DNA of 64,000 nucleotides, from positions 124,001-188,000 of the forward strand of contig CALAMI010000007.1 in assembly GCA_937925685.1 (NCBI GenBank), written 5' to 3'. Below, piece after piece: positions 1-8,028 of the stretch (positions are counted from its first letter, which is position 1; the number at the start of each line of letters is the position of its first letter). The translations under genes and the position numbers were made by a program. The stretch comes from Candidatus Binatia bacterium. Its GTDB lineage: Bacteria > Desulfobacterota > Binatia > HRBIN30. The notes beneath the pieces were generated by a model. The model searched no databases. It saw only the letters and a list, made by a program, of their open reading frames with translations, and was not told the origin of the DNA.

Positions 1-1114
1 TAAACATCGACCACACACGCATCATCCCCTCCATGCCGGCGTCGATTTTTTGCAGACCACCCCCGAGCAAGATGGCGATCGGCTCGACCAAAGTTGGCTC
101 GGTAAACGCAGTTAAAATGACCTGCTCCCCCACATCGGCAAAGCGATGGAGCATCTCTTCCGCCTCTACCCGCTCGGGCTGGTGATCCAGCCACCACTGG
201 AATTGCAGCACCCCGTAGGAAACGTGCCGGGCCTCGTCCTGCAAACAGCGACGGAAAATTTCCTTGTCCACATGTGTTTTGGCAATCATTTCCCCTGATC
301 GAAACACGGACAACACCAATCCCTCGGCCAGAAGATTGAGCAGGAAGGTCCCCATCGTGTGGGTGGGCGCGTCCAAGATCGCCTTTAGAGCCCATTCTGC
401 ACCGGGAGAGGAATGCAACAAGCCTCCACCCGCTAAAGCACGCTTACGGAACACTTCTTGATGCCGAGCCTCGTCCATGATCTGCGTCGACAGGAAACTC
501 TTCACCTCGAGGTAATCTTGGGGAATTCGATACATCCATTTTGCCGGGAAGTCCCCAGCGACAAACTCCACCTCGGTAAGCCCCGTGCACAGCTGACAAG
601 TAGCTTTTTCCAAATCTTCCGATAGGGGCTTCAGTTCGTGCCAAGGGATATCCCGGGTCGCATTCCACTGCCGTGCCTTTGCTTCTTCGTAAAGCGCCAT
701 GACGTTTTCGGCCCACACTTCGTCTCGTTCCAACACGGTGTAGTCGTCGACCTCAGGCATGTCTTGGCGGTAACACTCTCGCACGGAGCCGCGTGGGGCG
801 AAGTTGAGCCACGACGCCACTTCGGGCAGCTCGCCGTAACCAGGCAAGCGGTTAATGTCAGCATACAAAAGCCCGCGCGACGAGGGCTTCGCACGAGGTC
901 CCCAGTGAGCCTGCGTCGTATCCATCCAATGAAGCGAAAACTGCCCGCGGGCCAAACGTTCCGCGTTTCGGTACAAGATTTCCATCCACCGCGTGTAACA
1001 CCGACGGAACTCAGCCTCGTACTCGTCGAGCACTTCCCCTTGAGGGCGGCGGCCCGACAAGGTGGCGACCACACTCCCGCTACTGCCCTTCTGCGCTTGC
1101 TGCACTCCTTGCAC
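1..1114 (-). CDS. Diiron ferritin-like protein, partial (3' end off window)
   Basis: The reading frame was worked out by hand and runs off the left edge, giving about 371 residues in the window. It shows the four-helix diiron pattern: a Glu in EVEFVAGDF, then DEARHQEV, a Glu in LLAEGLV, and DEARHVSYG, so both ExxH ligand pairs and the two extra carboxylates are present. Such carboxylate-bridged diiron proteins (ferritin, AurF and RNR-R2-like oxygenases) activate O2 or store iron; the substrate cannot be told here. The start is uncertain: GTG codons at 1114, 1105 and 1072 all fit, and an in-frame stop at 1154-1156 sets the limit. It is divergent from a TetR regulator and has a palindrome over its predicted promoter, which suggests TetR control. 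It is a cytoplasmic protein with no signal peptide seen. Confidence 0.8.
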   Translation of the reverse strand, partial: MQGVQQAQKGSSGSVVATLSGRRPQGEVLDEYEAEFRRCYTRWMEILYRNAERLARGQFSLHWMDTTQAHWGPRAKPSSRGLLYADINRLPGYGELPEVASWLNFAPRGSVRECYRQDMPEVDDYTVLERDEVWAENVMALYEEAKARQWNATRDIPWHELKPLSEDLEKATCQLCTGLTEVEFVAGDFPAKWMYRIPQDYLEVKSFLSTQIMDEARHQEVFRKRALAGGGLLHSSPGAEWALKAILDAPTHTMGTFLLNLLAEGLVLSVFRSGEMIAKTHVDKEIFRRCLQDEARHVSYGVLQFQWWLDHQPERVEAEEMLHRFADVGEQVILTAFTEPTLVEPIAILLGGGLQKIDAGMEGMMRVWSMF

Positions 1115-1154
1115 TGCGCCGCCGCGGTTACTCCTGTGCTCCTCCTCGCGGAAT

Positions 1155-1174
1155 TATTGATAAAATGCTCAATA
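1155..1174. promoter_or_regulatory. Candidate TetR operator palindrome
   Basis: TATTGA (1155-1160) and TCAATA (1169-1174) form a perfect 6-bp inverted repeat with an 8-bp spacer. The right arm coincides with the predicted -10 box of the diiron gene, where a repressor would block polymerase. The half-site spacing is typical of TetR-family operators. Assignment to the adjacent regulator is inference. Confidence 0.4.
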
Positions 1175-1197
1175 CGCCCCTTGCACGCTCAAGTCAA
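1169..1197 (-). promoter_or_regulatory. Predicted sigma-70 promoter of the diiron gene
   Basis: On the minus strand TTGACT (1197-1192) and TATTGA (1174-1169) are separated by exactly 17 nt, close to the sigma-70 consensus. The -10 hexamer lies about 55 nt before the GTG at 1114. Prediction from sequence only. Confidence 0.45.
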
Positions 1198-1429
1198 TCA
1201 ACAACCACGGAAATTCCGCCCAATGCGGTCGATGCTGGTTTTGCCAAAGGTCCTAGGTAGGCAGCGGATAAAGTACCGCAAGCTGTGTTGGAAGCCGCAA
1301 ACCAGAGTGGGGTCCAGGTACGTCCTCGGAAAACGCCGCCGGCGCCAGCCATGCACGACGGGGCTTTTTCCCGTCAGCGCCATTCGAAATTGTGCGCCCC
1401 CCAAAAGTGCATGGTAAAAGGGCGCTGTC

Positions 1430-2116
1430 ATGGCAAGAGCCCCTCATCGGAGAACTCACCGCGTGAAATCGAAGCACCGCTCGCCTGTGAGGAAATCCGC
1501 ACGACAGCGTGCCTCTCGCCTTGCCCCCGAAGCTCGGCGGCGACAATTACTCGGTTGTGCGCTGAGAGTTTTCGCAAGGCGTGGGATTGGCGAAGCGCGC
1601 CACGCAGAAATCGCGAAGGAGGGCAAGGTCGCTGTCGCGACTGTGTTCGTCTACTTCCCGACGCGCAAAGCCTTGGTGGAAGCGGTACTCGGCGAGGTAG
1701 CGTCGTTTTATATCGAAATGGCGCGGCGCATTCACGCCCGCCATGACCTACGCGCCAGCGAGGTTCTGTTGCGCCATGCCGAGGAGTTCTCCGCGTCGGT
1801 CGTCACGCACGAAGATTACGCTCGAGTATGGCTCGACTGGAGCACGTCGATCCGCGAGGGCGTATGGCCACGTTACCTCGAGTTCCAGCGCGAGGTAGCC
1901 GAGATCGTTGCCAACACCATTGCGCGAGGCCAGCGCGAGGGCAACATACAAGCCTACCTCGAGCCGCATTTCGCCGCCTTGTTGATGATCAGTGCGGCCC
2001 ACATGGTGGCGCAGTTACAGTTTTCCCACCAACCACCCCATATTCTCAGCGGCTTCATGCAAACCTTGTTGCATGCGGTGACACGGAAGGGTGCGGCCGC
2101 ACCCAGCTCATCTTGA
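1430..2116 (+). CDS. TetR/AcrR family transcriptional regulator
   Basis: This is a 228-residue protein with a basic, Arg-rich N-terminal extension of about 30 residues followed by a TetR_N helix-turn-helix (about residues 35-80, core motifs [27 protein letters not shown]). The C-terminal part is helical and would bind the effector and dimerise. The ATG at 1430 has AAGGG 8 nt upstream; a later start near residue 30 would remove the extension. It is divergent from the diiron gene, 315 nt away, the classical arrangement for local repression. The ligand is unknown. TetR family membership is clear from the HTH; regulation of the neighbour is inferred from orientation and the shared intergenic palindrome. 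Confidence 0.88.
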   Translation: MARAPHRRTHRVKSKHRSPVRKSARQRASRLAPEARRRQLLGCALRVFARRGIGEARHAEIAKEGKVAVATVFVYFPTRKALVEAVLGEVASFYIEMARRIHARHDLRASEVLLRHAEEFSASVVTHEDYARVWLDWSTSIREGVWPRYLEFQREVAEIVANTIARGQREGNIQAYLEPHFAALLMISAAHMVAQLQFSHQPPHILSGFMQTLLHAVTRKGAAAPSSS

Positions 2117-2223
2117 GGCGAGCCGATCACTCGAACAAGCTCGCAACGTCCTCCGTGCCAACGGCAGCACACGGCCGGACGGCAGCTTGCGCAGCAGAAC
2201 CGTGTTCGCATATAGTCACAACC

Positions 2224-2427
2224 GTGTTCGGGCTTGGGTTTGGTGAACTGATCATCCTGTTAATTATCGTTCTGATCATTTTCGGAGCTGGCCGGTTACC
2301 CGAGCTAGGCGAAAGTCTAGGCCGGGGGATTCGCAACTTCCGCAAACAACTTCGCATGCCCGACGAAATTGACGTGACTCCCCCAAAGAACGGGAGCGAG
2401 GGGAAGCCGCCTCCGGAAAGGAGCTAA
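2224..2427 (+). CDS. tatA: Sec-independent translocase protein TatA/TatE
   Basis: This is a 67-residue protein starting at GTG (2224). It has the TatA signature: the N-terminal [19 protein letters not shown] membrane helix, the hinge [10 protein letters not shown], an amphipathic helix ([14 protein letters not shown]) and an acidic/polar C-terminal tail. TatA oligomerises in the inner membrane to form the passage for folded proteins delivered by TatBC. No tatB or tatC is adjacent in this window, so the gene is solitary, as is common in delta-type bacteria. No good Shine-Dalgarno sequence is visible. Its TAA stop overlaps by 3 nt the TAG stop of the convergent zinc-ribbon gene, so the two transcripts must overlap at their 3' ends. 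Confidence 0.9.
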   Translation: MFGLGFGELIILLIIVLIIFGAGRLPELGESLGRGIRNFRKQLRMPDEIDVTPPKNGSEGKPPPERS

Positions 2428-3491
2428 CTTTGCCGTCGCGCTGCCAAAACCTTCAATCGAAATTCGGCCGGCACCTTAGACTCCTGAACCCCGCGCCACT
2501 CGCCATGCCGAGACGGGTCCAGAAAGAACACAACCGCAAACGACGCCGCTTCACCGGGTGCGATGGCAAATTGCCGCGGAGGGCTGAGCTGCTGGAGGAT
2601 AGAGATCTCCTGAGGGGACAAATCTTGCAGCACCCGTGCAGAGACCATGTTGCCGATGAAAACGGATTTTTGATCCACAACCTTGCCATCGCTGCGCAAA
2701 AGTTCCGCCGACAGTTGCACAGCTTGCAGCGGGGTTGTCGCTGTATTGAGCGCCTTTCCCGCAATGATCAGCGCGGGACGGCCATCTTTCCCTTCGCGCA
2801 AAAAAGCCTCCACCTCCTGCAACCGTACACGCCGAGCCCACAAGCGCTCCTCACCGACACCCTGACCGATCAGAGGAATGCTCGCCACAAATGCCTGAGC
2901 ACGATCCGGACGGGCGAACAAACTGAAGGTCACCAAGGCATAAAACACCACGACCGCGAGGACCAAAAGCACCAGTGTGCGAAAGGGCCCGCGATCGTCC
3001 TGACGGCTCACCTCAGCAGTTTTTCCGCCCCTTTTGCGCCCTCGGGGCTCTCCTTTCGGGTGAGGCGCTTCCGAGTCTGAACGAGAACCTCGGCGAGGCT
3101 GCGGCATGAAATACTCATCGTCCTCGAAAGTAAAGTCCTCGGCGATGTCCCCTTCGTCTCTTTGCGGCTTACGGCTACTGAGAAGTCCTGCGCCCTCGCC
3201 ATGTGGCTTCGAAGCGTCTCTCTCTGGGTCTTCGACCTCGGCTGTCGCTTTCGTAGCCAGTGCCGCAGTGTCATGCGGCACATCGGCCGCGTCAAATGGA
3301 AGGGTAGTCGATTGCTCTTTCCGCACCTCTTCCGACTTGGGACGTGGCGACCCGCGCTTGGAATCCTCCGGAGCGTACGGAAACGTATGTCGGCAATGTT
3401 GACAACGGAAGAACACTGGCTTCAGCGGCACGCACTCAGGCTTCAAGCGATAGCGCGCACCACAACGGGGACAACGAATCTCTAGTGACAT
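2424..3491 (-). CDS. Zinc-ribbon (MJ0042-type) membrane protein with DUF3426-like domain
   Basis: The 355-residue product opens with a zinc ribbon ([10 protein letters not shown], then CQHCRHTF), matching the MJ0042 finger at the N terminus of many delta-proteobacterial proteins. A long charged, low-complexity linker (about residues 45-170) follows, then one transmembrane helix ([17 protein letters not shown], about 175-195). An extracytoplasmic beta domain resembling DUF3426 comes last ([25 protein letters not shown]). The function is unknown; such proteins are proposed to sense or bind metal or nucleic acid in the cytoplasm and couple to an envelope domain. It is convergent with tatA and divergent from the GT2 at 3518, with only 26 nt between the two start codons. 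The family call is good, the role is open. Confidence 0.8.
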   Translation of the reverse strand: MSLEIRCPRCGARYRLKPECVPLKPVFFRCQHCRHTFPYAPEDSKRGSPRPKSEEVRKEQSTTLPFDAADVPHDTAALATKATAEVEDPERDASKPHGEGAGLLSSRKPQRDEGDIAEDFTFEDDEYFMPQPRRGSRSDSEAPHPKGEPRGRKRGGKTAEVSRQDDRGPFRTLVLLVLAVVVFYALVTFSLFARPDRAQAFVASIPLIGQGVGEERLWARRVRLQEVEAFLREGKDGRPALIIAGKALNTATTPLQAVQLSAELLRSDGKVVDQKSVFIGNMVSARVLQDLSPQEISILQQLSPPRQFAIAPGEAASFAVVFFLDPSRHGEWRGVQESKVPAEFRLKVLAARRQS

Positions 3492-3517
3492 GGAGTTTTA
3501 CCTGTGCAGAGGATCAT

Positions 3518-4267
3518 ATGAATCAACGGGAAAAAAGCAACCAAAAACCTAAACAACAGAGCATCGTCAGAGAGCTCTCCGTCGTACTCCCAGCATTCAA
3601 TGAGGAAGCCAACATTGAACGAGTGACTCGCGATGTTGTCTCCTACCTGGAAACAACGGGACTTGACTATGAAGTGATCATTGTCAACGACGGTAGCCGC
3701 GACCGTACTGGTGCCATTATCGACACCCTAGCGCGGGAGTTTCCCCGGGTCCGCGCCCGGCACCATCCGCAGAACCGTGGTTACGGGGCTGCTTTAAGAA
3801 CCGGCTTCGGCGCCGCCGAAAAACAATTTGTCTTTTACATGGACGGCGACGGTCAATTCGACATCCGCGAGCTGGCGTTGCTGTTACCCTTAGCTACGGA
3901 TGAAAACCACATCGTCACGGGCTTTCGCATTAAGCGAAACGACCCCTTCATTCGCCGACTAAATGCTCGCCTGTTCGGAGGATGGCTGGTGCGCCTGCTC
4001 CTGAATGTCCGGGTGCGCGACCTGAATTGCGCCTTCAAGCTCATTCCCAAGAAGGTGCTGGATGCCGTCACTCTCGAATCCACGGGGGCTCTGATCAATG
4101 CAGAACTCTACGGCCGTGCGGTACGGAAGGGCTTCGGCATTAAAGAGGTCGGTGTCCACCACTACCCGCGCACTGCCGGCACCCAGACTGGGGCGCATCC
4201 GAAAGTCATTTTGCGAGCCTTTTACGATCTGTTTCGTTTGCGCCAAAAGATCGTGTCCGAGCGCTAG
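3518..4267 (+). CDS. GT2 glycosyltransferase, polyprenyl-phosphate mannose/glucose synthase-like
   Basis: This is a 249-residue cytoplasmic-face GT-A enzyme. The motifs LSVVLPAFNEEAN, VNDGSRDRTG and MDGDGQFDI (the metal-binding DxD region) are those of DPM1/DpgS-type GT2 enzymes that move a sugar from a nucleotide donor to a polyprenyl phosphate. No C-terminal membrane helices are evident, unlike GtrB or ArnC. The start at ATG 3518 is preferred because AGAGGA lies just upstream; the frame is open further upstream but overlaps the divergent zinc-ribbon gene. Its lipid-linked sugar would be the donor for the neighbouring GT39-type transferases. The sugar is not predictable. Confidence 0.88.
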   Translation: MNQREKSNQKPKQQSIVRELSVVLPAFNEEANIERVTRDVVSYLETTGLDYEVIIVNDGSRDRTGAIIDTLAREFPRVRARHHPQNRGYGAALRTGFGAAEKQFVFYMDGDGQFDIRELALLLPLATDENHIVTGFRIKRNDPFIRRLNARLFGGWLVRLLLNVRVRDLNCAFKLIPKKVLDAVTLESTGALINAELYGRAVRKGFGIKEVGVHHYPRTAGTQTGAHPKVILRAFYDLFRLRQKIVSER

Positions 4268-4399
4268 GAAAGACGAAAAACGGGGCAGACCTGGGCTCAC
4301 ACAAGTTCAGGGCGAGGCCGCTCCCGCCGGAAGAGCTTTCAGGGCTGCACCGCGGGCGCCAGTGCCAGTGGCCCTTTTCCACCCGTCATCAGATTGCCC

Positions 4400-7159
4400 T
4401 CAACGCGTTGCAAGAATTTGAAACTTCTGAACTCGGTGATTCATCGTGTCAGCAACGTACACGGCTCCTTCCTGGTCCGCCACCACCCCTATGGGGCGGT
4501 TAAAATCGCCAGGGTCGGCACCGCTCTTACCCCACACAAACACCAAGTTTCCAGTTCTGTCGTAACGTGCCACTCGATGATTGAAGGAGTCGGTGGCAAC
4601 CACATCGGAACCTAGGATGGCCAAGTAAGGCTCGGTGTAGAACTCTTCCCAACCCGAAACGGGGTGTTCCCGAACGAAGGATCCATCTTGCCGGAACACC
4701 TGCACCCGTCGGTTTCCCGTATCGGCCACGTACAGCTCCCCTTCCCCATCGAACGCCAGGCCGACAGGTTCGATAAACTCGCCCGGGCGCGATCCTTCCT
4801 TACCCCATACTTGTAGTTGCTTGCCATCGGGGTCGAATTTCACCACCCGTTTGTTGCCCGTATCGGTCACAAAAACCGCGCTACCATCTGGTGCGACAGC
4901 GATGCCCCGAGGGCCCCAGAAACCAGATGTTTGTTCGCGCCACTCCGCCAAAAACTTGCCTTCCGAAGTAAACTTCTGAACCCGGTGGTTCCAGGTGTCC
5001 GCAACGTAGACCGAGCCATCGGGACCCACAGCGACCCCACAAGGATCGTTGAACTCTCCTGGACCATCACCTTGCTTGCCCCACACGGTCATCGCCCGGC
5101 CCTCAGGCGACAGCCGTTGGATCCGGTGATTCTTGCTGTCCACCACATAAAGGAACCCCTTGCTGTCTAAGGCTAGGCCGCGCGGTTCGTCGAACTCTCC
5201 GGGCCCACGTCCTTTTTTCCCCCACACGGCAACCGGTTTTTCAAAAGACGGTTGCATCGTGTAGGGGCGCGGTGCTGGTGGCGGATTTACTGCAATGGGG
5301 GTTATTTCCTTGCCCGGGCTCAGTTCCTTAAGGACGTACATGACAGCATCGCTTGAGCCCACCGGGCTCCACGCCTGACGGGTAAAGAGCCAGCGCGTCA
5401 AGGTGACGGCGTTCATCTTCGACCAATCCGGCTCCCACCAGCCTCGAATCGCAAAGGGGATCTTCTCGTAATGCTCCAACAGCACCGGGTCAAAGTTGGG
5501 CGCGAGTTCCTTGTCGACAATCACAACCGGTGTATCCACTCGCCGCACATCGGCAGCCCAGTTCACCGGATAGCGTCGCAGGTACCAACTGAGAGGCCAG
5601 GTTGCGTTCCCGGAAACCTGCAATCGCGTGTTCTGCCCGGTACCCAGCTTGTCCCCAACTTCCTTGATTCTTTGCATTACCATGTGGATGTCATACGTCG
5701 ACTGCACGTAGGCGAGTAGCTCGGCCGTTCGGGGCCCAGGAGCCTCGGCAGGGCGCGGGGCACCGTACAAATAGTTGCTTGCCACCAAGATCCAAATCGT
5801 TAGCCCGCCGAAGACGGCAGTGACCAACACAGGCACAGGTTGGCGAAAAGTCCCCGCCTCCACACGCTCGGCGTACCAAGCTGCAGCTAACAGGGACATG
5901 GGCATCAAGATGGGAAACAATAACCAAGGGACCTTTTCCTGCGCCCACGAATAGAAGCCCACACAGCCAATCGTGTAAATGACCATGAAACGAAGAAACC
6001 GGTTGGGCAGCCAACGTTGCATCACCGTGAGACCGGCAAAGGCAAGCGGCACTAAAATTACGATACCGGCCTGGTGCCAGTCATAAAAACACCAGCCAAC
6101 GAACAGAAAGAAGCTACCTACGGTAATGTAAAAGAGCACTCGCGTACTTTGCCGTTCCCCGGAACGAGGAGTCGTCAACGGTTTCAGCAGCAAAAGGAGT
6201 GCAGGGACAAAAATCAAGAACTCATAAGAAATGAGCTGGGGAAAGTAATACCACCACGGTCCTCCAATCCGCTTGATCTGGTGTTGTCCCCACCAATACG
6301 TCAACGCCGGAGTCACCGGGTTCCAATTCTCGGGGTGGGTGTAAAAAGAGGTATAAAAGGTAAGTGACACGACTACGAAAAGTACGAGGCTGCCAACGAG
6401 GGGAATCCACTTTGTGCGGAGAAGAGTGCTGACTTCCTGCCATACGATCGAGAACTGGTTCCGCCATTGTGGAGCGTAAAGAACCTCCCAAAGAAGCATC
6501 AACATGAGGCTGAAAAGGCTAACCGGAATGAGGGCATACAGGTCTTCTTTATTGGCAAAGGCAATCGCCAATCCAAAAGCAGAGAGATACAAATTTCGGT
6601 CGTGCCGTGTCTCTCCGAATCGGAACGCGAAGTAAATCGCCATCATCATGCCCAAGCCAACGTACACGTCGTGACGAAGAAAACGGGTGAAGTACGTCAA
6701 GGCGGGCGACACGGTAAACAGCACCAAGAAGGCGAAGGCAGCGGTTGGCCCCATGTAGCGGCGCAGCGGCCATGTGAAGGCAAGGATGCCGAGGCCAAAG
6801 CAAACGGCACTCAGGCGCGCGGTAAAATCGGAATCGCCGAGTAACCACATGACGAGAGCCGACGAGTAATAGAGCACTGGCCCATGATAGACTGGGTCGT
6901 ACTTATAGTGCGCAATTCCCTCGTCGACGATTTTCCAGGAAAAAAACGCATGGATTGACTCGTCGTGATGGAACGGCCGCTCCCCGAGCCAAAGGAGCCG
7001 ATTGACCACAGCAATAAAAAACACCATCACCGTCAAACACTGCCAGCGGGTGTATCTGCCCAGCATGGGCTGATCCCACCAACCTTGCGACGGTGGGACC
7101 GGTGCCGACGCTGCCGCAAGCGCTCCGGACTGGTTGCGAATCAATGCTCTCTCTGCCAT
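4400..7159 (-). CDS. Agl23/GT39-like membrane glycosyltransferase fused to a six-bladed NHL propeller
   Basis: The 919-residue product has about twelve membrane helices in its first 480 residues, with the first-loop acidic motif FHHDESIHAF typical of PMT/ArnT-fold transferases. Its overall layout resembles the flippase activity-associated Agl23 family (TIGR03663). After a short extracytoplasmic domain, the last 270 or so residues hold six NHL repeats (recurring GPGEFxxPxGxA and VADTxNHRVQKF), which should close a six-bladed propeller outside the membrane. ATG 7159 is chosen, with GAGTGG 6 nt upstream; an in-frame GTG at 7216 is possible but lies at a TTGACA-type promoter element (7226-7231). 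It is divergent from the GT2 at 7251. Polyprenyl-phospho-sugar transfer is inferred from the fold; the propeller may bind glycan or protein. Confidence 0.8.
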   Translation of the reverse strand: MAERALIRNQSGALAAASAPVPPSQGWWDQPMLGRYTRWQCLTVMVFFIAVVNRLLWLGERPFHHDESIHAFFSWKIVDEGIAHYKYDPVYHGPVLYYSSALVMWLLGDSDFTARLSAVCFGLGILAFTWPLRRYMGPTAAFAFLVLFTVSPALTYFTRFLRHDVYVGLGMMMAIYFAFRFGETRHDRNLYLSAFGLAIAFANKEDLYALIPVSLFSLMLMLLWEVLYAPQWRNQFSIVWQEVSTLLRTKWIPLVGSLVLFVVVSLTFYTSFYTHPENWNPVTPALTYWWGQHQIKRIGGPWWYYFPQLISYEFLIFVPALLLLLKPLTTPRSGERQSTRVLFYITVGSFFLFVGWCFYDWHQAGIVILVPLAFAGLTVMQRWLPNRFLRFMVIYTIGCVGFYSWAQEKVPWLLFPILMPMSLLAAAWYAERVEAGTFRQPVPVLVTAVFGGLTIWILVASNYLYGAPRPAEAPGPRTAELLAYVQSTYDIHMVMQRIKEVGDKLGTGQNTRLQVSGNATWPLSWYLRRYPVNWAADVRRVDTPVVIVDKELAPNFDPVLLEHYEKIPFAIRGWWEPDWSKMNAVTLTRWLFTRQAWSPVGSSDAVMYVLKELSPGKEITPIAVNPPPAPRPYTMQPSFEKPVAVWGKKGRGPGEFDEPRGLALDSKGFLYVVDSKNHRIQRLSPEGRAMTVWGKQGDGPGEFNDPCGVAVGPDGSVYVADTWNHRVQKFTSEGKFLAEWREQTSGFWGPRGIAVAPDGSAVFVTDTGNKRVVKFDPDGKQLQVWGKEGSRPGEFIEPVGLAFDGEGELYVADTGNRRVQVFRQDGSFVREHPVSGWEEFYTEPYLAILGSDVVATDSFNHRVARYDRTGNLVFVWGKSGADPGDFNRPIGVVADQEGAVYVADTMNHRVQKFQILATR

Positions 7160-7250
7160 ACGACGCCACTCGTGCGGGTACGTGCCCGCGCAAAGCCGAA
7201 GTCGTGTATATGCCACTCGTTACAATGTCAACTAACTTTCTACGCCCGGC

Positions 7251-8009
7251 ATGAAGCTTTCCGTCGTCGTTCCGGCCTTCAACGAGTCGCGGCGGATCTT
7301 ACCTTCGTTGGAGCGCATTTTTTCGTACCTCGAGGCCCAACCCTACGACTACGAGGTTCTCGTTGTCGACGACGGCAGTACAGATGCAACCGCGGCAGTG
7401 GTTCGAGAACGCTTTGGCCAGCGAGCCATGCTGCGGGTGCTCAGCTACACGCCCAATCGTGGCAAGGGGTATGCGGTACGCTTTGGCGTCCTCCAAGCAA
7501 GGGGTGACTGGGTACTCTTGACGGATGCTGACTTGTCGACCCCCATCGAAGAGTTGCCCAAACTCACGGCGGCACTCGAGCAAGGGTTCGACCTCGCCAT
7601 TGGAAGCCGAGCATTGCCCGGATCGGAAGTGCGCAAACGCCAAAACCTGTTGCGCGAGCGTGCGGGAAAGCTCTTCAACTGGTGGGTGCGCCTCGTCGTC
7701 GGGCTGCCCTTTCACGACACCCAGTGCGGGTTCAAGCTCTTTCAGCGCGAGCGCTTGGCCCCTGTGTGGGAGCAACTCTCGGTGGAGCGCTTCGCGTTCG
7801 ATGTCGAGTTGCTTGCGGTTGCGCTTGCACTCGGACGGAAAGTGGCCGAAGTCCCGGTCATTTGGATGAACGTTCCCGATTCCACGGTTAGCCTCTGGCG
7901 CGGAGTCGAGGCCTACCTCGAGGTGTGGCGCATTCGCAAACACGTGCGGGAACTGCGCGAGCTATCCATCCAGGTCTCCAAAGCAAACTCTCCCCCAATG
8001 CTCAAATGA
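7251..8009 (+). CDS. GT2 glycosyltransferase, dolichyl-phosphate glucosyltransferase (ALG5)-like
   Basis: This is a 252-residue GT-A enzyme. LSVVVPAFNESRR at the very N terminus, VDDGSTDAT, LTDADLSTP (metal-binding region) and DTQCGFKLFQR are typical of the ALG5-like branch that makes polyprenyl-phosphate glucose or a related sugar. No membrane helices are seen. The start ATG 7251 has no clear Shine-Dalgarno sequence. Only 19 nt separate its TGA from the next gene, a GT39 transferase with a strong ribosome site, so the pair is very likely an operon in which this enzyme charges the lipid carrier and the next one transfers the sugar outside. The donor sugar is unknown. Confidence 0.9.
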   Translation: MKLSVVVPAFNESRRILPSLERIFSYLEAQPYDYEVLVVDDGSTDATAAVVRERFGQRAMLRVLSYTPNRGKGYAVRFGVLQARGDWVLLTDADLSTPIEELPKLTAALEQGFDLAIGSRALPGSEVRKRQNLLRERAGKLFNWWVRLVVGLPFHDTQCGFKLFQRERLAPVWEQLSVERFAFDVELLAVALALGRKVAEVPVIWMNVPDSTVSLWRGVEAYLEVWRIRKHVRELRELSIQVSKANSPPMLK

Positions 8010-8028
8010 ATGGCCAGGAGGAGCAAAC

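Noticed and set aside
631-1074. A 147-codon minus-strand open frame and a 259-codon plus-strand frame (638-1417)
   Set aside because: They mirror the diiron gene. The hand-translated third minus frame has the conserved EARH motifs and runs off the left edge, so these are shadows.
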